Source: Daejeonella sp. H1SJ63 (GTDB taxonomy: Bacteria > Bacteroidota > Bacteroidia > Sphingobacteriales > Sphingobacteriaceae). From it: a DNA stretch of 64,000 nucleotides. The translations under genes and the position numbers were made by a program. Location: the NCBI RefSeq assembly GCF_029360775.1, contig NZ_JARKMZ010000028.1, positions 620,001 to 684,000 on the forward strand, given 5' to 3'. Below the pieces are notes generated by a model. The model made no database searches. It was not told the origin of the DNA and saw only the letters and a program-made list of their open reading frames with translations. The first letter of the stretch is position 1, and each line of letters starts with the position of its first letter. Below are positions 34,967-42,689 of this stretch, one piece after another.

Positions 34967-37329
34967 TGATATACCCTGACAATGCAGCTGAAAAGCTGGG
35001 TTTTCTTGAAATTAAGGAACTGATAAAATCTTACTGTCTGAGTAGTATGGGACAGCAGATGGTTGATAAGATTCAGGTAATGAGCAATTATGATCATATC
35101 AATAAGTTTCTGCGTCAGACCAAGGAATTCAAAAGTATTCTTCAGAACGATTCACCTTTAGCTATTCAGAACTTTTTTGATATAAAGGGAATGGTTGAAA
35201 AGGCCCGTGTAGAGGGAACTTATCTGACTGAAGATGAATTTTTCAAAGTTTCCTTATCATTAAGCACTGTTTTCTCTGTTATTCAATATTTTACAGAAAG
35301 GGAAGGGTTATATCCGAATCTGGAGGCCTTATTTGAGCATCTTCCTATTGAAAAGTCCATTATACGGAAGATCGAAAATATTATTGATCCAAAGGGAAAG
35401 ATAAAGCATAATGCCTCTCATGAGCTGATGAACATTACTTCCGGTATTGCAAAAGCTGAGCAGGAGGCCAGGAAAAAGATCGATCAGATTTTTAAAAGTG
35501 CGCAAGGTAATGGCTGGACTGCCGATGGGAGTTTGACAATACGCGACGGACGACTCTGTATCCCTGTTCTGGCTGAGAACAAAAGAAAGATTAAGGGTTT
35601 TGTCCATGATGAATCAGCTTCAGGGCAAACTGTATATCTTGAGCCTGACGAAGTTTTTCATTTGAACAACACTATTCGCGACCTTGAATTTGAGAAGAGG
35701 CGAGAGATCATCAAACTGCTTGTTGCCCTGACAACCGAATTAAGACCATATGTGCCTTTATTGCTTTCCTATCACAGTTTATTGACCAAGCTTGATTTTG
35801 TTAGGGCTAAGGCACTGTTTGCGATCAGTATTGAAGCTGAAATGCCCGTTTTAATCAGGGAATCAGAGATTGAACTGATTAATGCACGGCATCCGATCTT
35901 ATTTTTAAATTTCAAAAAGGAACAGCAAACTGTAGTGCCTCTGAATATTAAAATTGATGATGAGCAGCGGATAATTGTGGTTTCCGGGCCCAATGCCGGG
36001 GGAAAATCGGTTTGTATGAAGACCGTCGGACTTCTGCAGATTATGGTCCAGTCAGGTTTACTCATACCTGCTGATGAGCATTCCAGTGTAGGGATATTTA
36101 AACAGCTTTTTGCAGATATCGGAGATGACCAGTCTATTGAGAGTGATTTGAGTACATATAGTGCCCATTTATCTAAGATGAAGCACTTTATTGAATTTTC
36201 TAATGCCAAAACCCTGATTCTTATTGATGAGTTTGGTACAGGTACAGATCCGCAGTTTGGCGGGCCTATTGCTGAAGCCGTACTTGAAACTTTAAACAGA
36301 AAAATGGTGAGAGGTGTAATTACCACGCATTATTCAAATCTGAAAACATTTGCAAATTCTACACCGGGTCTTGAAAATGCATCTATGCTGTTCAATAATG
36401 AAAAAATGCAGCCTTTGTATATTCTTTCATTAGGTAAGCCTGGTAGCTCTTATGCTTTTGAAATAGCACAAAAAATAGGGTTAAGCAGGGAAGTACTGGA
36501 GTCTGCCAAAAAGAAGGTAGGTAATTACCAGAAGAAAGTAGACACACTGCTGGTTGATCTTGAACGTGATAAAAAAGAACTGATTGATGCACGTATTTCT
36601 GTCGATAAAAAGGAGCAGCGGGTAAAATCCTTACTTGCTGAAAATGAGAAATTGAAGGCATATCTTGAAGAAAATAAAAAGTCTATTCTGAAAGATGCCA
36701 AGCTTGAAGCTCAGAATATTATTAAAAATGCCAATAAATTAATTGAGAATACGATCTCAGGGATCAGGGAAAGCAAGGCAGATAAGGTTAAAACGCAAAA
36801 TCTCAGGTCTAATTTGCAGCAGGAACTGAAAAAGCATGAAATTCAGGAAAAGAAAGCTCCCAAACTCAGCGATAGTGCTGAATTGAAGGTAGGCGACTGG
36901 GTTAAATTTATAGACTCGGAAACGGTAGCTCAGGTAATGGAAATTGCCAGAGATAATGTTATACTGGCAATGGGCGATTTACGTTCTGTTGCTAAGTTGA
37001 ATCGTCTTGAAAAGGTTTCCAATAAATCGGTACCAAAAGAGATCCGTAAATCACATACAACAGACCTGACCGAAAGCTTTTCAAGCTTCAGTACCGAGCT
37101 TGACCTGCGTGGGAAAAGAGGAGATGAAGCTTTGTATGAAATTGAGAGATATCTTGACAGAGCAGTAATGCTTGGCTTGACCACCCTCAAAATTATTCAT
37201 GGAAGAGGGGATGGAATTCTTCGTAAACTAATCAGGGAGTATTTACGTAAATATCCCCAGGTAAGTAAGATGGAGGATGAACATGCCGACAGGGGAGGTG
37301 ATGGGATAACTTATGTTTATCTGAAATAA
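34966..37329 (+). CDS. mutS2: Endonuclease MutS2
   Basis: This 787-residue MutS paralogue lacks the mismatch-recognition domain. It has the core and lever helices, an ATPase domain with Walker A GPNAGGKS near residue 342 and IDEFGTGTDPQFGGPIAEAV, a long coiled-coil region (about 510-620), and a C-terminal Smr nuclease domain (about 705-787) with ELDLRGKRGDEALYEIERYL and IIHGRGDGILRKLI. MutS2 suppresses recombination and, in Bacillus, acts on collided ribosomes. It overlaps the DUF4296 stop by one base. Confidence 0.96.
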   Translation: MIYPDNAAEKLGFLEIKELIKSYCLSSMGQQMVDKIQVMSNYDHINKFLRQTKEFKSILQNDSPLAIQNFFDIKGMVEKARVEGTYLTEDEFFKVSLSLSTVFSVIQYFTEREGLYPNLEALFEHLPIEKSIIRKIENIIDPKGKIKHNASHELMNITSGIAKAEQEARKKIDQIFKSAQGNGWTADGSLTIRDGRLCIPVLAENKRKIKGFVHDESASGQTVYLEPDEVFHLNNTIRDLEFEKRREIIKLLVALTTELRPYVPLLLSYHSLLTKLDFVRAKALFAISIEAEMPVLIRESEIELINARHPILFLNFKKEQQTVVPLNIKIDDEQRIIVVSGPNAGGKSVCMKTVGLLQIMVQSGLLIPADEHSSVGIFKQLFADIGDDQSIESDLSTYSAHLSKMKHFIEFSNAKTLILIDEFGTGTDPQFGGPIAEAVLETLNRKMVRGVITTHYSNLKTFANSTPGLENASMLFNNEKMQPLYILSLGKPGSSYAFEIAQKIGLSREVLESAKKKVGNYQKKVDTLLVDLERDKKELIDARISVDKKEQRVKSLLAENEKLKAYLEENKKSILKDAKLEAQNIIKNANKLIENTISGIRESKADKVKTQNLRSNLQQELKKHEIQEKKAPKLSDSAELKVGDWVKFIDSETVAQVMEIARDNVILAMGDLRSVAKLNRLEKVSNKSVPKEIRKSHTTDLTESFSSFSTELDLRGKRGDEALYEIERYLDRAVMLGLTTLKIIHGRGDGILRKLIREYLRKYPQVSKMEDEHADRGGDGITYVYLK

Positions 37330-37355
37330 ACCTTGTTTCAAAATAACTCCTGGTT

Positions 37356-38459
37356 ATGAAAAAGAAACATCTGATAATTTTCCTGACTTTGATATTTATT
37401 GTTTTTGGCTGTAAGAAGTCAGCCAGAAAGACACCTGAAGCAGCTGTGCCGGCAGTTAATATTGATATTCAGATTTTAACGCAAAACTTAAGTTTTCCAT
37501 GGGAGCTGATTTGGGGATCTGACAATATGATCTGGATGACTGAACGCGGAGGGAAAATAAGCAGGATTAATCCGGTTAGTGGAGTACCCACTTTGTTATA
37601 TACGATCCCTGATGTAAAATCCTTAGGAGAGGGTGGCCTGCTTGGTATGGTTCTGCATCCATCTTTTAGTACAGATCCCTATGTATTTGTTGCTTATAAT
37701 TACGATAAGGCAGGCTCTTATACAGAAAAAATTGTTAGATATACCTATAATGGTGCCTCATTGGCAAATCCAATAGTTATTCTCGACAATATTCCTGCAT
37801 CAAGTATCCATAATGGGTGTCGTCTTCTGATCAGCCCAGACTTAAAGCTATTTATCAGTACCGGAGATGCTGCTAATCAATTGTCAGCACAAAATATTAA
37901 TTTATTAAGCGGTAAGATCTTAAGATTGAACCTGGACGGCACAATTCCTTCAGATAATCCCATCAGCAATAGTCCGGTATGGTCATTTGGTCACAGGAAT
38001 CCTCAGGGTCTGGTTTTTATTAATTCAATTCTTTTTAGTTCTGAGCATGGTCCTAATGTGGACGACGAAATTAATATCATTCAAAAAAACAGAAATTTTG
38101 GATGGCCAAATGTCAATGGATTCTGTAATGAAAGTGCTGAACAAACATTCTGTGCCAACAATAATGTTGTTGAACCTATAAAAAGCTGGACACCTACCAT
38201 TGCTGTTTCAGGAATTGATTATTATAATCATAATGCCATCCCGCAGTGGAAAAATTCCATATTGCTGACAACTTTAAAGGATCAGACATTGTACCACTTA
38301 AAGTTAAATACTTCAGCAGATAAGATCGATGAAGTTAAAGAAATATTCAGAGGAAGTTATGGTCGCCTGAGGGACGTATGTGTTGCACCTGATGGGAAAG
38401 TCTATGTAGCCACAAGTAACGGATCTAATGATAAAATACTTGTTATCAGGCAGAATTAA
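37356..38459 (+). CDS. PQQ-dependent sugar dehydrogenase-like lipoprotein
   Basis: This 367-residue exported protein has a lipobox near residue 19 (FIVFGC). It is a six-bladed propeller of the glucose/sorbosone dehydrogenase family: FPWELIWGSDNMIWMTERGG, LGMVLHPSF, NGCRLLISPDLKLFISTGD, WSFGHRNPQGLVF and SEHGPNVDDEINII are all recognisable. It probably oxidises a sugar or sugar acid in the periplasm with PQQ as cofactor. It begins 26 nt after mutS2, but the functions are unrelated. Confidence 0.9.
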   Translation: MKKKHLIIFLTLIFIVFGCKKSARKTPEAAVPAVNIDIQILTQNLSFPWELIWGSDNMIWMTERGGKISRINPVSGVPTLLYTIPDVKSLGEGGLLGMVLHPSFSTDPYVFVAYNYDKAGSYTEKIVRYTYNGASLANPIVILDNIPASSIHNGCRLLISPDLKLFISTGDAANQLSAQNINLLSGKILRLNLDGTIPSDNPISNSPVWSFGHRNPQGLVFINSILFSSEHGPNVDDEINIIQKNRNFGWPNVNGFCNESAEQTFCANNNVVEPIKSWTPTIAVSGIDYYNHNAIPQWKNSILLTTLKDQTLYHLKLNTSADKIDEVKEIFRGSYGRLRDVCVAPDGKVYVATSNGSNDKILVIRQN

Positions 38460-38507
38460 TTTGAAGTAATTTTACTTAATTGGCAATCTCAATTTGAAAA
38501 ATCACAC

Positions 38508-39206
38508 ATGATCAATAAAGTTGTTTCTGGTGCCGATGAGGCCATTAAGGATATTGAAAGCGGAATGACCCTGATGTTAGGAGGTTTTGGTTTATGCGGT
38601 ATTCCGGAAAATTGTATAGCCGCCCTGGTCAGGAAAGGTGTAGATAGACTTACCTGTATTTCAAACAATGCCGGAGTTGATGATTTCGGAATCGGTTTGA
38701 TGTTGAAACAAAGGCAGGTAAAGAAGATGATTTCTTCATACGTTGGAGAAAATGCTGAATTTGAAAGGCAATTATTGAGTAATGAACTTGAAGTTGAACT
38801 TATACCTCAGGGTACGCTTGCAACGCGTTGTATGGCAGCTGGTTACGGTATGCCTGCAATATTTACACCTGCAGGGGTAGGTACAGAAGTGGCTGAAGGT
38901 AAAGAAGTCAGGAATTTTAACGGTAAAGACTATCTGATGGAGATGGCTTTTAAAGCTGATTTTGCGATTGTAAAAGCATGGAAAGGTGATACTGCCGGTA
39001 ATCTGATATACCGTTCAACTGCAAGAAATTTCAATCCTGTGATGGCAATGGCCGGAAAGATTACAATTGCTGAAGTAGAGCATCTTGTAGAACCCGGAGA
39101 ACTTGATCCGGATCAGATTCATACTCCGGGTATTTATGTCCACAGGATATTTGAGGGCTCTGATTATGAAAAAAGGATTGAGCAGAGAACGGTAAGGACA
39201 AAATAA
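38508..39206 (+). CDS. scoA: 3-oxoacid CoA-transferase subunit A
   Basis: This 232-residue subunit begins MINKVVSGADEAIKDIESGM and carries the CoA-binding signature LMLGGFGLCGIPENCIAALV at about residues 24-43. With ScoB it moves CoA from succinyl-CoA to a 3-oxoacid such as acetoacetate, feeding ketone-body or branched-chain breakdown. The partner scoB is 440 nt downstream instead of adjacent, because an S23-type gene lies in between. Confidence 0.95.
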   Translation: MINKVVSGADEAIKDIESGMTLMLGGFGLCGIPENCIAALVRKGVDRLTCISNNAGVDDFGIGLMLKQRQVKKMISSYVGENAEFERQLLSNELEVELIPQGTLATRCMAAGYGMPAIFTPAGVGTEVAEGKEVRNFNGKDYLMEMAFKADFAIVKAWKGDTAGNLIYRSTARNFNPVMAMAGKITIAEVEHLVEPGELDPDQIHTPGIYVHRIFEGSDYEKRIEQRTVRTK

Positions 39207-39220
39207 TTTGAAGATTGGAG

Positions 39221-39236
39221 GATTTGAAAATTTGAT
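39221..39236 (+). repeat. Left inverted repeat of the S23 gene unit
   Basis: GATTTGAAAATTTGAT is an exact 16-bp inverted copy of 39623-39638. It lies just before the four-helix gene and just after the scoA stop. Confidence 0.65.
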
Positions 39237-39242
39237 GATGTA

Positions 39243-39593
39243 ATGAGAGATGATAAAGAAAATTTAATTGTCAAACTGACATTTGATTTTGCACTTCAAA
39301 TTTTAAAATGCACAAGGGAATTACAAAGGTCACATGATTACTCATTAGCAGATCAATTGTTGAGATCGGGTATTTCAATAGGAGCAAATGTTAGAGAGGC
39401 TCAAAATGCTGAGAGTAAAGCTGACTTTATTCATAAAATGAAGATTGCTGCCAAGGAAGCAGATGAAGTTGAATATTATCTTCAGCTAATACACCAATCT
39501 GATGATCTGCCAATAATAGAATTACCACTTGAACAAATTCAATCTATCATCAATCTATCATCAAAAATCATATCATCCTCACAATCTGTATAA
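39243..39593 (+). CDS. Four-helix-bundle S23 (23S rRNA intervening-sequence) family protein
   Basis: This 116-residue helical protein shows the S23/IVP pattern: FALQILKCTRELQRSHDYSL, LADQLLRSGISIGANVREAQ, KMKIAAKEADEVEYYLQLI. The family was first seen in intervening sequences of 23S rRNA genes; relatives include the Avd accessory proteins of diversity-generating retroelements. No rRNA or reverse transcriptase is near. It lies in the scoA-scoB gap and is bracketed by 16-bp inverted repeats. Its 3' end holds an 11-bp direct repeat (39541-39562). Confidence 0.92.
   Translation: MRDDKENLIVKLTFDFALQILKCTRELQRSHDYSLADQLLRSGISIGANVREAQNAESKADFIHKMKIAAKEADEVEYYLQLIHQSDDLPIIELPLEQIQSIINLSSKIISSSQSV
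39541..39562 (+). repeat. 11-bp tandem duplication in the S23 gene 3' end
   Basis: AATCTATCATC occurs twice in a row at 39541-39551 and 39552-39562, inside the last 20 codons of the four-helix-bundle gene. It shifts frame internally, so the two copies encode different residues. Confidence 0.7.
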
Positions 39594-39622
39594 TGCTCAT
39601 CCCATTTTCAAATCACCAAATT

Positions 39623-39638
39623 ATCAAATTTTCAAATC
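39623..39638 (-). repeat. Right inverted repeat of the S23 gene unit
   Basis: ATCAAATTTTCAAATC is the exact inverted partner of 39221-39236. A second partial copy (ATTTTCAAATC, 39604-39614) lies just upstream. The arm ends 7 nt before the scoB start codon. Confidence 0.65.
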
Positions 39639-39645
39639 AAACAAC

Positions 39646-40302
39646 ATGCTTGATAAAACCGGAATTGCAAAACGCATAGCAAAAGAGATTAAAGATGGTT
39701 ACTATGTTAATCTGGGTATAGGGATTCCGACTCTGGTGGCTAACTATATTCCGGAGGGTATAAATGTAGTACTGCAGTCTGAAAACGGCCTGCTGGGAAT
39801 GGGCCCCTTTCCTTTTGATGGTGAAGAGGATCCTGATTTAATCAATGCAGGTAAACAGACAATTACGACTCTTCCGGGATCTGCAATTTTTGATTCTGCA
39901 ATGAGTTTTGGAATGATTCGCTCACAAAAGGTAGACCTGACTATTCTTGGAGCTATGGAAGTATCCGAAAATGGGGATATAGCGAACTGGAAGATTCCCG
40001 GTAAAATGGTGAAAGGGATGGGTGGGGCAATGGATCTGGTGGCATCAGCTAAGAATATTATTGTTGCCATGCAGCATGTGAATAAAGCGGGTGAAAGTAA
40101 ATTACTCACTCAATGCTCACTACCACTAACAGGAGTGAGGTGTGTGAAGAAAATCGTTACAGAGCTGGCTGTATTAGAGATTGCCGAAAACGGTGGATTC
40201 AGGTTGCTGGAACGTGCACCGGGAGTAAGTGTTGAGGAAATAAAGAATGCCACCTCCGGAAAACTGATCATAGAGGGTGAAATACCTGAAATGACTATCT
40301 GA
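39646..40302 (+). CDS. scoB: 3-oxoacid CoA-transferase subunit B
   Basis: This 218-residue subunit starts at ATG 39646 (MLDKTGIAKRIAKEIKDGYY); a longer in-frame reading from 39529 would include non-family sequence read from the S23 gene and its repeat. It has VNLGIGIPTLVANYIPEG and the SENGLLGMGPFP motif containing the catalytic Glu. It completes the succinyl-CoA:3-oxoacid CoA-transferase with ScoA. Confidence 0.95.
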   Translation: MLDKTGIAKRIAKEIKDGYYVNLGIGIPTLVANYIPEGINVVLQSENGLLGMGPFPFDGEEDPDLINAGKQTITTLPGSAIFDSAMSFGMIRSQKVDLTILGAMEVSENGDIANWKIPGKMVKGMGGAMDLVASAKNIIVAMQHVNKAGESKLLTQCSLPLTGVRCVKKIVTELAVLEIAENGGFRLLERAPGVSVEEIKNATSGKLIIEGEIPEMTI

Positions 40303-40304
40303 AA

Positions 40305-40946
40305 TTAGGCTTTCAGAGCTGTTTCTTTGAGTTTTTTAGAAATTTGTTTTGTCACCTCAATGATATCTTCGGCAACATGACTGTTATTTGTAATGATTAT
40401 ATCGCATTCATCTTTATAAGGCAGCAGAAAGTCTTTATAGGCCGGAACAACATGATTGTGCCATTTGTAAAGAACATCTTGTTCAGGATAACCTCTTTCA
40501 AGAAGGTCTCTTTTTAATCTTCTCTGTAATGCAATTTCCTCTTCAGTATCAATAAATATCTTCAGATCAAGCAGATTAGCAATTTCCTTAAAATGAAGAA
40601 TAAATAAACCCTCAACCATTATAATTTGTGCCGGCTTTATTTGGAGAAGTCTGGGTTCAGTATTGTTATTATTGAATGTATATTCTTTGTGATATATAGT
40701 TTCTCCATCGATCAGTTTTTTAATATCGTGGATAAACAAGTCGATGTCAATTGTACTGGGAAGATCAAAATTGTAAAGTTTGTTTTCTTCAGCTGTCATG
40801 GTATGACCAACCCTGAAGTAATAGTCATCCTGTGAAACCAGACAAACCTCTTCAGGTTTGAAGTGATTTAAGAAACATTTTAAAAAGAAGGTTTTTCCTG
40901 ATCCACTGCCACCGGCAACGCCAATCACAAAAGGCCTTTTATTCAT
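40305..40946 (-). CDS. udk: Uridine kinase
   Basis: This 213-residue kinase phosphorylates uridine and cytidine in pyrimidine salvage. The P-loop GVAGGSGSGKT is near residues 8-18, followed by CLVSQDDYYF and IIMVEGLFILHF. Start ATG 40944-40946 is inside the last codons of the LysM gene, an 8-nt overlap, so the two genes are coupled. A GTG three codons earlier is possible. It converges on scoB with 2 nt between the stops. Confidence 0.94.
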   Translation of the reverse strand: MNKRPFVIGVAGGSGSGKTFFLKCFLNHFKPEEVCLVSQDDYYFRVGHTMTAEENKLYNFDLPSTIDIDLFIHDIKKLIDGETIYHKEYTFNNNNTEPRLLQIKPAQIIMVEGLFILHFKEIANLLDLKIFIDTEEEIALQRRLKRDLLERGYPEQDVLYKWHNHVVPAYKDFLLPYKDECDIIITNNSHVAEDIIEVTKQISKKLKETALKA

Positions 40947-41811
40947 TTGGAACACCGTAGACTAAATTTACCTGAAATCTTTTATCTAATGCTCCGATTA
41001 AATCTGCAGCTGCTTTTGTAACTACAATTATTGCATCCTTATTTGATTCATTTGGTGTGAATTTACCAACAACCTTGGCGAAAGTACTTTTACCGGTCAT
41101 TGGATTGGTTATTTTCACAACCGTGCCTATAGGTGCAGTTTGATGAAGAGCCAGCATTTTAGTTGCGTCAATATTATCATCTGCAATGTAAACAGCCACA
41201 CCCCGTTCATTAACCTCTCTTAAACCGTACCTTGCAGGAGGAAGTTTTAAACGCTCACTGGCATTTTTACTACTGTCAATTTGTAAAGTTGATACTCTTT
41301 TCTCAGCAATAGGTGTATCAATTGGTGCAGCCGGAGGGGGAGCCATTTGTTGTTCGGGTGCAGATGTTCCATAAGGTACCTTAATGATCTGTCCGACAGC
41401 CAGATTGTTGCTTTTAAGGTTATTCAGGGTTTTAATATCCTCGACAGTAGTATTGAATTTTCTGGCAATAGCAAGAAGGTATTCTCTCGGCCCAACTTTA
41501 TAGTCAACAACTGCGACTTTTGCAGTTTGGTTTAAGGCCGGTTTTACATTTTGCGGCTCATTAAAGGGGCGATCGGTGGGTACTCTGATGATGGTCCCAA
41601 TTTGTAATGCTTTGTTATTATTAAACTGTATAACCGATTGGGGGCTTACATAATATTTTCTGGCAATTGAATAATAAGTCTCTTTTGGCTCAACCTTATG
41701 AACGATATTTTTATTCCCGTTAAGGTTCTCAACACTGATTGAATCTATCGCAGCACTGGTTGTTAATGTTAACAGAGAAAAACAAATTGTGTATAAAAAT
41801 TGTTTCAGCAT
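40939..41811 (-). CDS. Exported protein with two LysM domains and an RlpA-like C-terminal domain
   Basis: This 290-residue protein has a signal peptide (FLYTICFSLLTLTTSAA). Two LysM peptidoglycan-binding repeats follow: KVEPKETYYSIARKYYVSPQ at about 38-57 and KVGPREYLLAIARKFNTTVE at about 103-122, each ending in IIRVP or IIKVP. A Pro/Ala-rich linker leads to a C-terminal domain (about 205-288) that looks like a double-psi beta-barrel (TAPIGTVVKITNPMTGKSTF, KVVGKF). It probably acts at the cell wall. It overlaps udk at its 3' end. Confidence 0.88.
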   Translation of the reverse strand: MLKQFLYTICFSLLTLTTSAAIDSISVENLNGNKNIVHKVEPKETYYSIARKYYVSPQSVIQFNNNKALQIGTIIRVPTDRPFNEPQNVKPALNQTAKVAVVDYKVGPREYLLAIARKFNTTVEDIKTLNNLKSNNLAVGQIIKVPYGTSAPEQQMAPPPAAPIDTPIAEKRVSTLQIDSSKNASERLKLPPARYGLREVNERGVAVYIADDNIDATKMLALHQTAPIGTVVKITNPMTGKSTFAKVVGKFTPNESNKDAIIVVTKAAADLIGALDKRFQVNLVYGVPNE

Positions 41812-41837
41812 TAATCCGTGTTTAAAAAATTGTGCAA

Positions 41838-42596
41838 TTATACTAAATATGAAATGATTTCGCTCTTATTTCTGATGTAGAACAAGTGCTTATTACAGAT
41901 AAAGAACGATTCAGGTTGCAGTTTTTGTATACCGGATATCAATATATCATCAATAAAAACCTTATCTCCCTGATAGACAAGCAATCTTTGTTCTAAGCTT
42001 CCTGATGCTTTTTGATGAAAACTGACCATTTCCAGGTCATGGTACTTAAGTGCAGATATATTGCCATTGATCATTTGTTCATCGATCCAATCAGGAAGTT
42101 TATATGAACTTAAAATTTCAGGAAAAATTAATCGGTTCTCAGTATCCCTGATCTCGTTGGCTTCTGTTAAGATTTCCCCTGTTCCGGGATCGATTCTGTA
42201 ATATTTTCTTGGTTGAATCTTTGAATCAAACACCATAAGACCCTGATCATCTGCATAATTTAGTGATAAATTGTATCGCTGCCAGTTTACAGAGCCATCA
42301 TTTATATGAAGCGAAATAATTCCTTTGCTTTCCGGAATTAAGGATTGATCAAATGCAGTGATGATTAAATTACTGGTGGCTGCAAATGCCAGACTCAGAT
42401 TCCAATCTTCCTCCATTTTTATTTCCCTGAATAAAAAATCACCTGATTCAAGACTCAGGGCAGAAAAGGTAACCAGTTTAGTTTCAGAATTACGGGATTC
42501 TATTGCGATATAAGTAAGATCTGAATTAATCAGGACTTTCCAGATGAAGCCATTGATTTTTTGAGAAAAGAGATGTGAGGGGACTGATTCAGTCAT
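41838..42596 (-). CDS. Probable DUF4905 family protein
   Basis: This protein is about 252 residues long when started at ATG 42594-42596 (MTESVPSHLFSQKINGFIWK). A longer frame from ATG 42648-42650 adds 18 hydrophobic residues, but that start lies in the loop of a perfect hairpin and the added part is probably not conserved. The body is beta-rich with propeller-like repeats (YIAIESRNSE, IISLHINDGSVNWQRY, KYYRIDPGTGEIL). The match to DUF4905 is from memory of the pattern. Function is unknown. It follows the OmpP1-like gene and precedes the LysM gene on the same strand. Confidence 0.75.
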   Translation of the reverse strand: MTESVPSHLFSQKINGFIWKVLINSDLTYIAIESRNSETKLVTFSALSLESGDFLFREIKMEEDWNLSLAFAATSNLIITAFDQSLIPESKGIISLHINDGSVNWQRYNLSLNYADDQGLMVFDSKIQPRKYYRIDPGTGEILTEANEIRDTENRLIFPEILSSYKLPDWIDEQMINGNISALKYHDLEMVSFHQKASGSLEQRLLVYQGDKVFIDDILISGIQKLQPESFFICNKHLFYIRNKSEIISYLV

Positions 42597-42624
42597 AATC
42601 TTGATCAACAAAAATAAAGCAATT

Positions 42625-42666
42625 GATTTAATCAGGAATAAAATATTCATTATTCCTGATTAAATC
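42625..42666 (-). terminator. 16-bp perfect hairpin between the porin and DUF4905 genes
   Basis: GATTTAATCAGGAATA (42625-42640) pairs perfectly with TATTCCTGATTAAATC (42651-42666) around a 10-nt loop. On the minus strand it begins 23 nt after the OmpP1-like stop and is followed, after a short gap, by TTTATTTTTG. A terminator or attenuator is the simplest reading. It also contains the upstream candidate ATG of the DUF4905 gene in its loop, so control of translation is an alternative. Confidence 0.6.
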
Positions 42667-42689
42667 ATGAAATTAATGTCAGAAAGAAT

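Noticed and set aside
35772-36326. 184-codon open frame on the minus strand inside mutS2
   Set aside because: It is antisense to the conserved ATPase domain of MutS2, has no family features and no upstream signal; it reflects codon bias of the real gene.
39243-39593. Diversity-generating retroelement suggested by the S23/Avd-like protein
   Set aside because: No reverse transcriptase, template repeat or variable-repeat target gene was found in the window.
39744-40109. 121-codon minus-strand open frame inside scoB
   Set aside because: Antisense to a highly conserved gene, no supporting motif or promoter.
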